Source: Streptomyces buecherae
GTDB taxonomy: Bacteria > Actinomycetota > Actinomycetes > Streptomycetales > Streptomycetaceae
Direction: 5' to 3'
Length of the DNA stretch: 64,000 bases
Assembly (NCBI RefSeq): GCF_014295035.1
Contig: NZ_CP060404.1
Span: forward strand, 6,240,501-6,304,500
The notes beneath the pieces were generated by a model that ran no database searches, was not told the origin of the DNA, and saw only the letters and a program-made list of their open reading frames with translations. Position numbers and translations under genes: made by a program. Shown in pieces: positions 56,262 to 64,000 of this stretch. Within the stretch, counting starts at the first letter, position 1. Each line of letters starts with the position of its first letter.

Positions 56262-56680
56262 CCCCGCCCGGCGGTCGCCTGGCCTTGTCTTGCCCCACCG
56301 GATGCCCTGCCCCCGCTTGACGTCACCCTGGCGCGGGGAGCTTTCGCCGTGCCAGCGAGGGGAGTTCGGCGCCGGCGCCCGTGGGCGTGACGTGGGGGCG
56401 CGGGGTGCCGGACCGGTACGGGCGTGCTCGCGGCCGACCTCGCACGTCCCCTCTCCGCGACCGCCTCCGCGTCTCGTACCCGTTCAGACCGGTAGGCGGC
56501 ACGCGCGCGACGTGCGGCGCGGGGCAGGGGGCGCTGCCGGGTGTACTCCCCGGGGAGTAGCGCCGGGGTGCGGCCCTCCGACGAAGTACCGGACATCTCC
56601 CTCCCCATGGCGACGATCACCGCCCCTCGACGCGGAACCCTGGACGTGTCAGCACATCAGGCACAGGAGGGGAGGCCCGC
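56262..56680 (+). other. Intergenic region upstream of the MMPL transporter gene
   Basis: 419 bp with no recognised gene. It contains a perfect palindrome at 56544-56559 (separate entry) and ends with CAGGAGGGGAGG, the ribosome-binding site of the transporter gene. Confidence 0.5.
56544..56559. promoter_or_regulatory. Candidate operator upstream of the MMPL transporter gene
   Basis: A perfect 16-bp palindrome TACTCCCCGGGGAGTA, 122 bp before the transporter start. The symmetry and position suggest a binding site for a dimeric regulator, possibly the NarL-type response regulator encoded downstream. That link is inference. Confidence 0.5.
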
Positions 56681-58945
56681 ATGGCGGTCGCACGGACCAC
56701 CGGGGGCAGCGGGTTGGCGGGGGACGCGCCAGGCCCGGACGGCGGGAGAGCGGGCGCCGCGCCCGGCGGGGGCGGCGCGCGCGGCCACGGCGAGGGGGCG
56801 GCCCGCGAGAGCGGACCGGTGCGGGAGCACGGGCCGACGGGCCCCGCCGCGAGCAAGCGTCAGCGACGGGGGGTGCCCTGGGCCGTGGTGGCCCTGTGGA
56901 TCGCCATCATCGCCGTGGCCATGCCCTTCGCCGGCAAGCTCGGCGACGTCCAGGACGACACGGCGGTCAACTACCTGCCGGCGAGCGCCGATTCGACGCG
57001 CGTGGCCGAGCTCCAGGAGAGCATGCCGGGCGGCGACACCACCGACCTGATCCTCGTCTACCACCGTGACGGCGGGCTGACCGAGGCCGACCGGGCGAGC
57101 GCCCGCGAGCACATAGCCGGGCTGGCCGACGCGTACCAGTTCAGCGGCGGTCAGCAGCCACGGGCGGTGGACTCCAAGGACGGCGCCACGGTGATGTACG
57201 GGGTGTCGCTCGCCGGGATGCCGGACGAGGAGGACCAGAACAAGGCGGTCGACGACATCCGCGAGGCCGTCGACGACCACCCCGAGGGGCTGAGCGTGGA
57301 GGTCGGCGGCTCCGGTGGTCTCGGCGCCGACGCGAACAAGGTCTTCGAGACCGTCGACGGCACGCTGATGTTCGCCACCGCGGCCGTCGTCGCCCTGCTG
57401 CTGATCCTCACCTACCGCAGCCCCTTCCTGTGGCTGGTGCCGCTGCTCGTCGTCGGCGCCGCCACGGTGGCGGCCATGGCCGTGGTCTACGGGCTCTCGC
57501 AGGCGTTCGACGTGACCGTCACCGGCATGAGCTCGGCCGTGATGACGGTGCTGGTCTTCGGCGCCGGCACCGACTACGCCCTGTTGCTCACCGCCAGGTA
57601 CCGGGAGGAGCTACGCCGCTACCCGCACCCGTACGACGCGATGGTGGCCGCCCTGCGGGGTTGCGGCGCCGCCGTGCTCGCCTCGTCCGGGACGGTGGCC
57701 GCCGGCCTGATGTGCCTGCTCGCCGCCGACCTGAGCAGCAGCAAGGGGCTCGGGCCGGTGGGCGCGGCGGGCGTTGTGTGCGCGCTGGCCGCCATGCTGA
57801 CGCTGCTGCCCGCCATCCTGGTACTGCTCGGGCGCCGGGTGTTCTGGCCGCTGATCCCCGCGTACGGCAGCACGCCCGCCAAGCGGCGCAACGTGTTCGC
57901 GGCCATGGGCGGTTCGGTCAGCCGGCGCCCGGTCACGTTCCTGGTGGGTGGCGTGGCGCTGCTCGGGGCGCTCGCCCTCGGCGCGCTGACCGCGCCCGGC
58001 GACCTCAAGCAGGAGGACACCTTCACCAACAAGCCCGAGTCGGTCTCGGCCATGCAGACGCTGGCCAGGGCATATCCCGAGCAGGGCAGCCAGCCGATCA
58101 CCATCATGGCCCGCACCGCCAACGCGGACGCCGTGCTGCGCGTGACGCAGGACCACGACGGGATCGTCAGGGCCGAGCGCGGTCGCAGCGGCGAGGGATG
58201 GACGGAGATCAGCGCGTTCGCCAAGGACGCTCCGGAGTCGGCGGGTGAGGTCAGGACCATCAAGGGGCTCCGCTCCGAACTCGCCACCATCGACGGCGGC
58301 AAGGCCCTGATCGGCGGCGCCAGCGCGGAACAGATCGACCTGGAGAAGACCAACGCGGACGACCGCAAGGTGGTCATTCCGCTGGTGATGCTCGCGGTGT
58401 TGCTGATCCTGATAGCCCTGCTGCGGAGCCTGATCGCGTCGGTGATGCTGGTGGCCGCCGTGGTCGCGGTCTGGGGCGCGGCGACCGGACTCGGCGGGCT
58501 GCTCTTCGAGCCGGTCTTCGACCTCAAGGGCATCGATCCCGGACTCCCGTTGATCACCTTCGTCTTCCTGGTGGCCCTCGGCGTCGACTACGGCATCTTC
58601 CTGATGCACCGCATGCGCGAGGAGGCCATCAAGGGCGCGAGCACGCCGCAGGCGGCCCTCACGGCGCTACACACCACGGGCGGCGTGATCGCCTCGGCCG
58701 GACTGGTGCTGGCCGCGACCTTCGCGGTGCTGGCGACCATGCCGATGGCGATGATGCTGGAACTCGGCTTCATCATCGCGGTCGGCGTACTCCTCGACAC
58801 TTTCCTGGTCCGCACCTACCTGGTCACGTCGGCGAGCCTGCTGCTCGACCGGTGGATCTGGTGGCCCGGCAAGCTCTTCCGCCGCCAGGCGCCGCGACCG
58901 GCGGCGGCCCCGGCGCCGGAACGGACGGCTGAGCCGGTCGGCTGA
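56681..58945 (+). CDS. MMPL-family RND transporter
   Basis: A 754-aa inner-membrane transporter. After a disordered Gly/Ala-rich N-terminus, the first helix is GVPWAVVALWIAIIAVAMPFAG. Two large extracytoplasmic loops (about residues 90-225 and 445-560) alternate with two blocks of five or six helices. The second helical block contains FVFLVALGVDYGIFLMHRMREE, with the Asp-Tyr pair of the proton relay; the matching first-block motif is LVFGAGTDYALLLTARYREEL. MmpL-type proteins export lipids, siderophores or drugs. A downstream terminator separates it from the two-component genes. Confidence 0.92.
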   Translation: MAVARTTGGSGLAGDAPGPDGGRAGAAPGGGGARGHGEGAARESGPVREHGPTGPAASKRQRRGVPWAVVALWIAIIAVAMPFAGKLGDVQDDTAVNYLPASADSTRVAELQESMPGGDTTDLILVYHRDGGLTEADRASAREHIAGLADAYQFSGGQQPRAVDSKDGATVMYGVSLAGMPDEEDQNKAVDDIREAVDDHPEGLSVEVGGSGGLGADANKVFETVDGTLMFATAAVVALLLILTYRSPFLWLVPLLVVGAATVAAMAVVYGLSQAFDVTVTGMSSAVMTVLVFGAGTDYALLLTARYREELRRYPHPYDAMVAALRGCGAAVLASSGTVAAGLMCLLAADLSSSKGLGPVGAAGVVCALAAMLTLLPAILVLLGRRVFWPLIPAYGSTPAKRRNVFAAMGGSVSRRPVTFLVGGVALLGALALGALTAPGDLKQEDTFTNKPESVSAMQTLARAYPEQGSQPITIMARTANADAVLRVTQDHDGIVRAERGRSGEGWTEISAFAKDAPESAGEVRTIKGLRSELATIDGGKALIGGASAEQIDLEKTNADDRKVVIPLVMLAVLLILIALLRSLIASVMLVAAVVAVWGAATGLGGLLFEPVFDLKGIDPGLPLITFVFLVALGVDYGIFLMHRMREEAIKGASTPQAALTALHTTGGVIASAGLVLAATFAVLATMPMAMMLELGFIIAVGVLLDTFLVRTYLVTSASLLLDRWIWWPGKLFRRQAPRPAAAPAPERTAEPVG

Positions 58946-59058
58946 CGGCCCGCCTGGCCGCCCCCGGGCGACCGGCCGAGCGGCCTGACCGCCTGGCCGG
59001 CTGCCGACCGGCCGCCGCGACCGCGTGACGGCTCGCCGGTGACCGGCGAGCCCCACCC

Positions 59059-59094
59059 GCCTCCGCGCACGCCCCTCCCGGCGTGCGCGGAGGC
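59059..59094 (+). terminator. Hairpin terminators after the MMPL gene
   Basis: A perfect 15-bp stem GCCTCCGCGCACGCC / GGCGTGCGCGGAGGC with a 6-nt loop. It is preceded at 59030-59052 by a second inverted repeat, GGCTCGCCGGT-g-ACCGGCGAGCC. Together they insulate the transporter gene from the kinase gene. Confidence 0.85.
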
Positions 59095-59175
59095 GCGGCC
59101 ATGGCCGGTCCGCACGCACCCGGCCGCGCCTCGCTCACCAGGTCAACGGCCAGGTCCAGCGGGCGTGATCGAGAG

Positions 59176-59184
59176 TTATCCACA
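59176..59184. promoter_or_regulatory. Isolated DnaA-box-like 9-mer
   Basis: TTATCCACA, a perfect match to the general DnaA-box consensus, lies 50 bp upstream of the kinase start in otherwise GC-rich DNA. Only one copy was seen, so it is not an origin. Confidence 0.45.
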
Positions 59185-59234
59185 GGGATGAGCGGGACGG
59201 AGCGAAAGTCGGGCCCGTACCGCACGATGGGACC

Positions 59235-61154
59235 GTGCAGATGACCGAATTCACCGCCGCCCTGCGAGAGGACCGGCGCCCGCCCGCCAGGACGAGGGCG
59301 CGGCCGTCGGCGTGGGACGTGGCGCTCGCGTTGGCGGTGCTCGTCGTCCAGAGCCTGCTGGCCTTGAGCGTGCGCAACGACGGCAGCCGCCCCGACGCCT
59401 TCGGCTGGGCGCTGCTCATCGTGAGCGCCCTGGCGCTGGTGCCCCGCAGGACCGCTCCGACGGCCACCACGGTGGTGGTCGTGCTGGCCGTCGGCCCCTA
59501 CCACTCGCTGGACTACGCCCACTTCGCCACGGTGCCCGCGGGGCTGGTCGCGTTGTACGCGCTGGCGGTCGGCGCGCCGGCGCGCAGGTCGCTGCTGGCG
59601 CTCAGCGCCATAGTCGGCGTCATGGCGGTGGTGATGTCCAACTCGCCTGACGACCAGGCGCTGCCGGAGATGATGCGCAGCTCCGGTTGGCTGTTGGCCG
59701 TGGTGGTGATCGGCATAGCGGTCAGGACGCACCGTAACTACGTGGCCGCCATCGTGGAGCGGGCCGAGCGCGCCGAGCGCACCCGCGAGGAGGAGGCCGC
59801 GCGCCGGGTCGCCGAGGAGCGCCTGCGGATCGCCCGTGACCTGCACGATCTGTTGGCCCACAGCATCACGCTGATCGGCGTGCAGACCTCGGTGGCGGCA
59901 CACGTGTTGGTCGCTGATCCGGACCGGCTCGACCGGGACGCGGTCGCCAAGGCGCTGGACTCGATAGCCGACACCTGCCGGGACGCCCGGGCCGAACTCC
60001 GCACGACACTGCGGGTGTTGCGGGCCGGGGAGGCCGAGCCGGCGGCCGACTCCACCCGCCCGCCGCCGGGTCTCGCCGGCCTGTCCGACCTGGCGAGTTC
60101 GGCCGAGGCGGCCGGGGCCCGCGTCACGTTGGACTTCCCGCTGACCCCGTCCGCCGCGTCCACGGTCCCGCCGGCGGTGGGGGCGGCGGCGTACCGCATC
60201 GTCCAGGAGGCGCTCACCAACGCGGTGCGGCACGCGGGCCCCGACGTCCGCACGGTCGCGACCGTGCGGAAGGTCCCCCACCCCTGGGCGGAGGGCGAGG
60301 CGTTGAGCGTCACGGTGACCGATGACGGGCCCCCCTCGGCACGGGTGCCCGGCCAGCGTCGCGGCGGCGCCCCGGCCGACCCCGCCACGCCCACGCGCGA
60401 GTCCGCCCCCAGCGGGCTCCGCACCGCCGGTGCGGTTGGCGCGGCGGGCCGGCCGAGCGCGGGCGGCGCGGCCCAGGGCCACGGGGCCTCGGCTGGCGCC
60501 GGCCTGGGGCCTGGCGCCGGCCCGGGGCCTGGCGGCGGTGCGGGGCCTGGCGGCGGCGCGAGCGCGGCCGGGTCCGGCACGGACGGCCAGGGCGCCGCGA
60601 GTTCGGGCGGTGCCGGCGGCTCCGGTAGTCCGGCCGGCGCTGGCGGAGCCGGCGCGATCGGGGCCGAGGGCTTCGGCATCGCCGGCATGCGTGAGCGGGC
60701 GCGGAGCGTCGGGGGTTCGGTCACGGCCGGCTGGCGGGCGGATGGCCCGGGGTTCGTCGTACGGGCGATCCTGCCGCTGGCCAGCACGCCGCGCGGTGGG
60801 CCGGCCGCGCCGCGCGGCGAGGCCACGGCCTTCGGTTGGAAGGGCGCCAGGAGCGCGACCGCGGGCGAGAAGGCCGCGGCCAGGGAAGAGGCCCGTCCCG
60901 AGGCGGAGCCCGCGGACGGCACCACGTCCCGGCCCGAGTCGCAGCCGGTCCCGTCACCCGAGCCGGGGCCGGCCCAGCCTCCCGAGTCGAAGGCGGCGCG
61001 GCCTCCCGAATCAAGGTCGGCCCTGCCTCCCGAGCCGCAGGCCGGGCCACGGTCCTCCGGAGCACAGGCGGCGGCGCGGTCCGAGATATCCGTGACATCC
61101 GAGACGTCCGAGACTTCCGAGGCAAGAGGACAGACAGAGGAGGACGCGTCGTGA
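59235..61154 (+). CDS. NarL-family sensor histidine kinase with large inserts
   Basis: A 639-aa membrane sensor kinase. Four or five N-terminal helices (DVALALAVLVVQSLLAL to WLLAVVVIGIAVRT) are followed by a HisKA_3 domain with RIARDLHDLLAH (phospho-acceptor H204) and a HATPase domain (N-box YRIVQEALTNAVRHAG, G-box EGFGIAGMRERA). About 110 residues of Gly/Ala/Pro low complexity (about 366-475) separate VTDDGPP from the G-box, inside the ATP-lid region. The last 120 residues are a Pro/Glu/Ser-rich tail with PPES/PPEP repeats and SETSETSEA. The start is GTG 59235 or ATG 59241. The stop overlaps the response regulator gene (GTGA). Confidence 0.9.
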   Translation: MQMTEFTAALREDRRPPARTRARPSAWDVALALAVLVVQSLLALSVRNDGSRPDAFGWALLIVSALALVPRRTAPTATTVVVVLAVGPYHSLDYAHFATVPAGLVALYALAVGAPARRSLLALSAIVGVMAVVMSNSPDDQALPEMMRSSGWLLAVVVIGIAVRTHRNYVAAIVERAERAERTREEEAARRVAEERLRIARDLHDLLAHSITLIGVQTSVAAHVLVADPDRLDRDAVAKALDSIADTCRDARAELRTTLRVLRAGEAEPAADSTRPPPGLAGLSDLASSAEAAGARVTLDFPLTPSAASTVPPAVGAAAYRIVQEALTNAVRHAGPDVRTVATVRKVPHPWAEGEALSVTVTDDGPPSARVPGQRRGGAPADPATPTRESAPSGLRTAGAVGAAGRPSAGGAAQGHGASAGAGLGPGAGPGPGGGAGPGGGASAAGSGTDGQGAASSGGAGGSGSPAGAGGAGAIGAEGFGIAGMRERARSVGGSVTAGWRADGPGFVVRAILPLASTPRGGPAAPRGEATAFGWKGARSATAGEKAAAREEARPEAEPADGTTSRPESQPVPSPEPGPAQPPESKAARPPESRSALPPEPQAGPRSSGAQAAARSEISVTSETSETSEARGQTEEDAS

Positions 61155-61852
61155 CTGCGTCGCAGCCCATTCGGGTACTGCTCGCCGACGATCAGACGCT
61201 GGTGCGCGCCGCCTTCGCGATGCTCGTCGAGTCGGCCCGCGACATGCGGGTGGTCGGCCAGGCGGGCAACGGCAGGGAGGCGGTCGAGCTGGCCCGCGCG
61301 GTCGACGTCGACCTCGTCGTGATGGACATCCGCATGCCGGAACTGGACGGGATCGAGGCGACGCGGCGCATCGCGGCTGACCCGGAGTTGGCCGATGTGA
61401 AGGTGCTGGTCCTCACGACGTACGACACCGACGAGTACATCGTGGACGCCCTGCGCGCGGGTGCCTCCGGGTTCCTGGTCAAGGACACCAAGCCGGCGGA
61501 GCTTCTGGACGCGATCCGTACCGTGGCGGCGGGCGAGGCCCTCCTGTCGCCGGGCCCCACGGCCCGCCTCATCGCCCGCGTCCTCCGTCTGCCCGCCCCG
61601 CTGCCACCGGCCCCCGCCGTCCCCGACGCGCTGGCCACGCTCTCCGACCGGGAGCGCCAGGTGCTCACCCTCGTGGGGCGCGGGCTGAACAACGCGGAGA
61701 TAGCCGAGGCGTTGGGCCTGAGCCCGCTGACGGCCAAGACGCACGTCAGTCGCATCATGGGCAAGCTGATGGCGCGCGACCGGGCCCAGCTCGTGATCGC
61801 CGCGTACGAGTCGGGGCTGGTCTCGCCGGCGGCCCGGACGGACACGGGGTAG
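61151..61852 (+). CDS. NarL/FixJ-family response regulator
   Basis: A 233-aa DNA-binding response regulator, partner of the kinase just upstream. The receiver domain has acidic DDQ, phospho-acceptor D59 in VVMDIRMPE, TTYD and the conserved lysine in FLVKDTKP. The LuxR-type helix-turn-helix is LSDRERQVLTLVGRGLNNAEIAEALGLSPLTAKTHVSRIMGKL. It probably controls the nearby MMPL transporter or the palindrome upstream of it; this is not shown. Confidence 0.94.
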   Translation: MTASQPIRVLLADDQTLVRAAFAMLVESARDMRVVGQAGNGREAVELARAVDVDLVVMDIRMPELDGIEATRRIAADPELADVKVLVLTTYDTDEYIVDALRAGASGFLVKDTKPAELLDAIRTVAAGEALLSPGPTARLIARVLRLPAPLPPAPAVPDALATLSDRERQVLTLVGRGLNNAEIAEALGLSPLTAKTHVSRIMGKLMARDRAQLVIAAYESGLVSPAARTDTG

Positions 61853-62018
61853 CGGGCAGGGGTGCCCGAGCCGCCGGGAAGGCCCGCCCCCCCGGGCTCG
61901 GCAGGCCGTGTGGTGCGCCGAGGTCCGACGGTCAGCCGGGCGAGGGTGAGCCCGGGAGGCGGAAGGGACGTGAGCGGGGGTTGGCGTGGCGGGTCGGGGC
62001 GTCGGCTACCGTGGCCGC

Positions 62019-62558
62019 ATGCCCACGCACGCCCGAGACCGACTGCTGACGGCCGCCGCGGAGTTGTTCTACGTCGAGGGCATCCAGGCGGTCGGGGTCG
62101 AACGGTTGCTGGCCGTCTCGGGGGTGGGCCGGGCGTCCTTCTACCGACACTTCGCCGGCAAGGACGCGCTGGTCGCGGCCGTACTACAGCGCCAGGGCGA
62201 ACAGTGGCTGGCGTGGCTTGAGGCGGCTGTCGCCGAGCACGGCGGCGGGCCGCTGGCCGTCTTCGACGCGCTGGCCGACCGCGCGCGGAGCCACGGGTTC
62301 CACGGGTGCGCGTTCGTCAACGCGATGGCGGAGACAGCCGACCCGAGCAGCGAGGTGTACCGGCTGGCGGAGGCGCACAAGCGCCGGGTCACGGCGTACG
62401 TCGAGCAGTTGATCAAGGCGGCGGGATGTGAGCGGCACGAGGCGCTGGCCGAACAGTTCGTCCTGCTGATGGACGGGGCGACGGTGACCGCGATGCGGGA
62501 GCGCACCGGCGCGCCGGCGCTGCGGGCCCGCGAGATGGCACAGCGCCTGCTCGGCTGA
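62019..62558 (+). CDS. TetR/AcrR-family transcriptional regulator
   Basis: A 179-aa repressor. The helix-turn-helix domain is RDRLLTAAAELFYVEGIQAVGVERLLAVSGVGRASFYRHFAGKDALVAAVL (about residues 6-55), followed by an all-helical ligand-binding domain with GFHGCAFVNAMAE, typical of the YezE/YcdC-like TetR subgroup. The ATG at 62019 gives the canonical length. It is convergent with the PNPOx gene; the regulated gene is not evident. Confidence 0.9.
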   Translation: MPTHARDRLLTAAAELFYVEGIQAVGVERLLAVSGVGRASFYRHFAGKDALVAAVLQRQGEQWLAWLEAAVAEHGGGPLAVFDALADRARSHGFHGCAFVNAMAETADPSSEVYRLAEAHKRRVTAYVEQLIKAAGCERHEALAEQFVLLMDGATVTAMRERTGAPALRAREMAQRLLG

Positions 62559-62789
62559 GCGGAGCGACGCGCGAGGAAGGCCCCGAGCGGCGGGCGGGGC
62601 CGACCCCGCACCAGGCCGCCCGCACCGAGCCGCTCGCTTCCGCCATGTCCAGTCGCCCGCGCCGAGCCGTCCGCGTCCACCCGCACCAGACCGTTCGCTT
62701 CCACCCGCGCCCGCACCGAGCCGTCTTCCACCCGCACCGCGCCGCCCGCATCCGCCCCCCCGCGCCCGTCCCCACGCCCCCGCGCGCAC
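62559..62789. repeat. Degenerate 12-bp repeats between convergent genes
   Basis: At least six copies of a CGCRCCRRRCCG-type 12-mer (for example CGCACCGAGCCG and CGCACCAGACCG) spaced 12-36 bp apart between about 62607 and 62750. No gene is recognised. Confidence 0.6.
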
Positions 62790-63512
62790 TCAGCCGCCCG
62801 TGGCCGCCACGCGTGCTCGCAGTGTTCTGACCTCCTCGTCGAGGGCGGCGTTCCGCTGCTCCAACGCGGCGTTGCGCCGGGTCAGTTCGGCATGGGCGGC
62901 CAGCAGGCGCTCGTTCTCCCCCTCCACCTCGGCGATGTGGGCGCGTACCGTCGGAAGTGCGCTGACCAGTTCGGACTGGGTGAAGCGCGGGGTGATGTGC
63001 TGGGGGCAGTTCCAGTTGAACCCCTCGACCCGGATGGTCACCAGCCGCTCCACCCGCCCGTCGGTCCGAACGCGGCCGAGCCGTTCGGCCAGCGCGGGGT
63101 GTTCGTCCAGCGCCCTGATCTCGGCCCGCCCGAAGATCTTGAGCCGGGCCTGTCGCGCGTAGTCCATGAGGAAGAGGGCGACGCGCCCGTTGGCTCGTAC
63201 GTTTCCGGTGGAGATGTACTGCCGGTTGCCCCGCACGTCCGCGTAGCCCAGGGTCCCTTCGTCCAGTACGTGCAGGAATCCGGGCGGACCGCCGCGGTAC
63301 TGCACGTACGGCCATCCCGTCTCGCTGACGGAGCCCAGGTAGAAGCCGTCGCGTGAGGCGATGAACGCGGCCTCCTGCGCGCCGATGGGGTCGGCCGCGC
63401 CCTCCTCGGCGCCTGGCCGGGCCAGCGCGCGGGCCGCCGCGGACGCGCTGCCCTGCTCCCGTTGCACGCGCCGGACACTGTCGGTGTAGGCCAGATGGGC
63501 ATAGCGGCTCAT
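62790..63512 (-). CDS. Pyridoxamine 5'-phosphate oxidase-family flavoprotein with C-terminal coiled coil
   Basis: A 240-aa protein. Residues about 40-170 form a split-barrel flavin-binding domain (GAQEAAFIASRDGFYLGSVSETGWPYVQYRGGPPGFLHVL, then NRQYISTGNVRANGRVALFLMDYARQARLKIFGRAE). The GFNWNCPQHITPRF segment is characteristic of this PNPOx subgroup. The last 60 residues (EVEGENERLLAAHAELTRRNAALEQRNAALDEEVRTLRARV) are a clear coiled coil, an uncommon addition. ATG 63512 follows GAGGGG on the minus strand. Substrate unknown. Confidence 0.87.
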   Translation of the reverse strand: MSRYAHLAYTDSVRRVQREQGSASAAARALARPGAEEGAADPIGAQEAAFIASRDGFYLGSVSETGWPYVQYRGGPPGFLHVLDEGTLGYADVRGNRQYISTGNVRANGRVALFLMDYARQARLKIFGRAEIRALDEHPALAERLGRVRTDGRVERLVTIRVEGFNWNCPQHITPRFTQSELVSALPTVRAHIAEVEGENERLLAAHAELTRRNAALEQRNAALDEEVRTLRARVAATGG

Positions 63513-63564
63513 CGCGGATTCCCCTCGTCCCGGGCGTGAGTTGGCACCCTCCCGATGATGAAAT

Positions 63565-63580
63565 GGTACCAATCGGTTCC
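63565..63580. promoter_or_regulatory. Candidate operator upstream of the PNPOx gene
   Basis: GGTACC-AATC-GGTTCC, an imperfect dyad in an A/T-richer patch 53 bp upstream of the PNPOx-family start. It could be a repressor site overlapping the promoter; no binding protein can be named. Confidence 0.4.
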
Positions 63581-64000
63581 GTCTTGGGTCGGTGGTGACC
63601 GCCGCACGGGCGAGCGAGCGGCGGCGTGGTCGGGCGGTGGCACGGCCGACCCGTGGCGCGGACGGGGTGTGGGCCCGACCCGGCGGGCAGCGCCTTCGGT
63701 CCCTTCGGTCCCTTCGGCGACCTCAGTCCCCCGAGGCTCCGGCGGCTCCCGTGCGCGGGGCGGTGAGGTGGTCGGCGCCTGGAAAGTGGGGAGGATGCCA
63801 GGGCGGTGCGGCACGCCGCGTGTGCCGGAGGCGGTGGGCGCGCTCAGGTGGTCGATCGGGCCCGCGGCGGCTTCCGTACCCTCGTACGCCGAACGTAAGG
63901 AACGTGATGCTGAACAACATATGGTCCCCATCGCCACGCCTCGGTCGGCCAGCGACAGCTCTGGTCCACGACGCGCCCTCACCGACGCGGATGGGCGCCG
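63581..64000. other. Terminal intergenic region, no gene recognised
   Basis: About 420 bp at the window edge. It includes a short CCTTCGGTC 9-bp repeat (about 63694-63718). Open frames on both strands have no recognisable motifs or good ribosome-binding sites, so a gene may start or end beyond 64000. Confidence 0.45.

Noticed and set aside
59176..59184. Replication-origin element
   Set aside because: Only one DnaA-box-like 9-mer was found, with no cluster, dnaA or dnaN nearby.
63509..63982. 157-aa minus-strand open frame at the window edge
   Set aside because: It is Arg/Pro/Ala-rich, lacks motifs and overlaps the PNPOx promoter region.

Overview
The window is chromosomal DNA of a high-G+C actinomycete, almost certainly Streptomyces or a close relative. 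The base composition, the GTG and 4-nt-overlap starts, and the housekeeping order (comEC, holA, rpsT/lepA, hemW, hrcA-dnaJ, rsmE, rnz, phoH-ybeY-corC family, era, leuA) all fit the Streptomyces core. No tRNA, rRNA or CRISPR array was recognised. Nothing here was searched against a database; family names come from motifs and length.

Region 1 (1-8.6 kb). comEC is cut in two inside the codons of its metallo-beta-lactamase metal motif (THF / HADH) by a compact element of about 6.8 kb (about 989-7790). The element carries three translationally coupled tyrosine recombinases (487, 645 and 696 aa), a small coiled-coil protein (148 aa) and one passenger, a HEPN-type protein. Near-identical palindromic motifs lie about 20-25 bp inside each end. 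This is a Tn554 / recombinase-in-trio-like element, and its precise removal would restore comEC in frame.

Region 2 (8.5-36.3 kb). This holds a membrane-anchored PstS-like protein, an ArsR-like regulator coupled to an MFS exporter, holA, an SGNH hydrolase, rpsT divergent from lepA, an acyl-CoA synthetase, and a SpoIIE-type phosphatase with its own ATPase domain. It continues with hemW, a Uma2 protein, a DUF3097 protein and an MBL hydrolase. Then come hrcA-dnaJ behind a CIRCE operator, nitronate monooxygenase-rsmE, a lipoprotein, a HIT protein-rnz pair and a secreted ricin-type lectin.

Region 3 (36.6-50.5 kb). This contains an alpha/beta hydrolase, a PfkB kinase, and phoH interrupted by a 360-codon LAGLIDADG intein placed between Walker A and Walker B. 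ybeY and a CBS-domain membrane protein follow. A large LuxR (LAL) regulator with a hexanucleotide microsatellite and a divergent Tat-exported dehydrogenase split this module from the next block: a zinc-ligand-less cytidine deaminase homologue, a membrane protein, a frameshifted CdiI-like immunity gene, and era.

Region 4 (50.5-64 kb). This holds a GNAT acetyltransferase, an emfourin inhibitor paired with a protealysin-like M4 protease, and leuA behind a 15-aa leader peptide with four consecutive Leu codons. A TerB-like protein, an MMPL transporter, a NarL-type two-component pair, a TetR regulator and a PNPOx-family flavoprotein complete the window. Strong GC hairpins end many transcription units. 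Several intergenic gaps hold degenerate tandem repeats.
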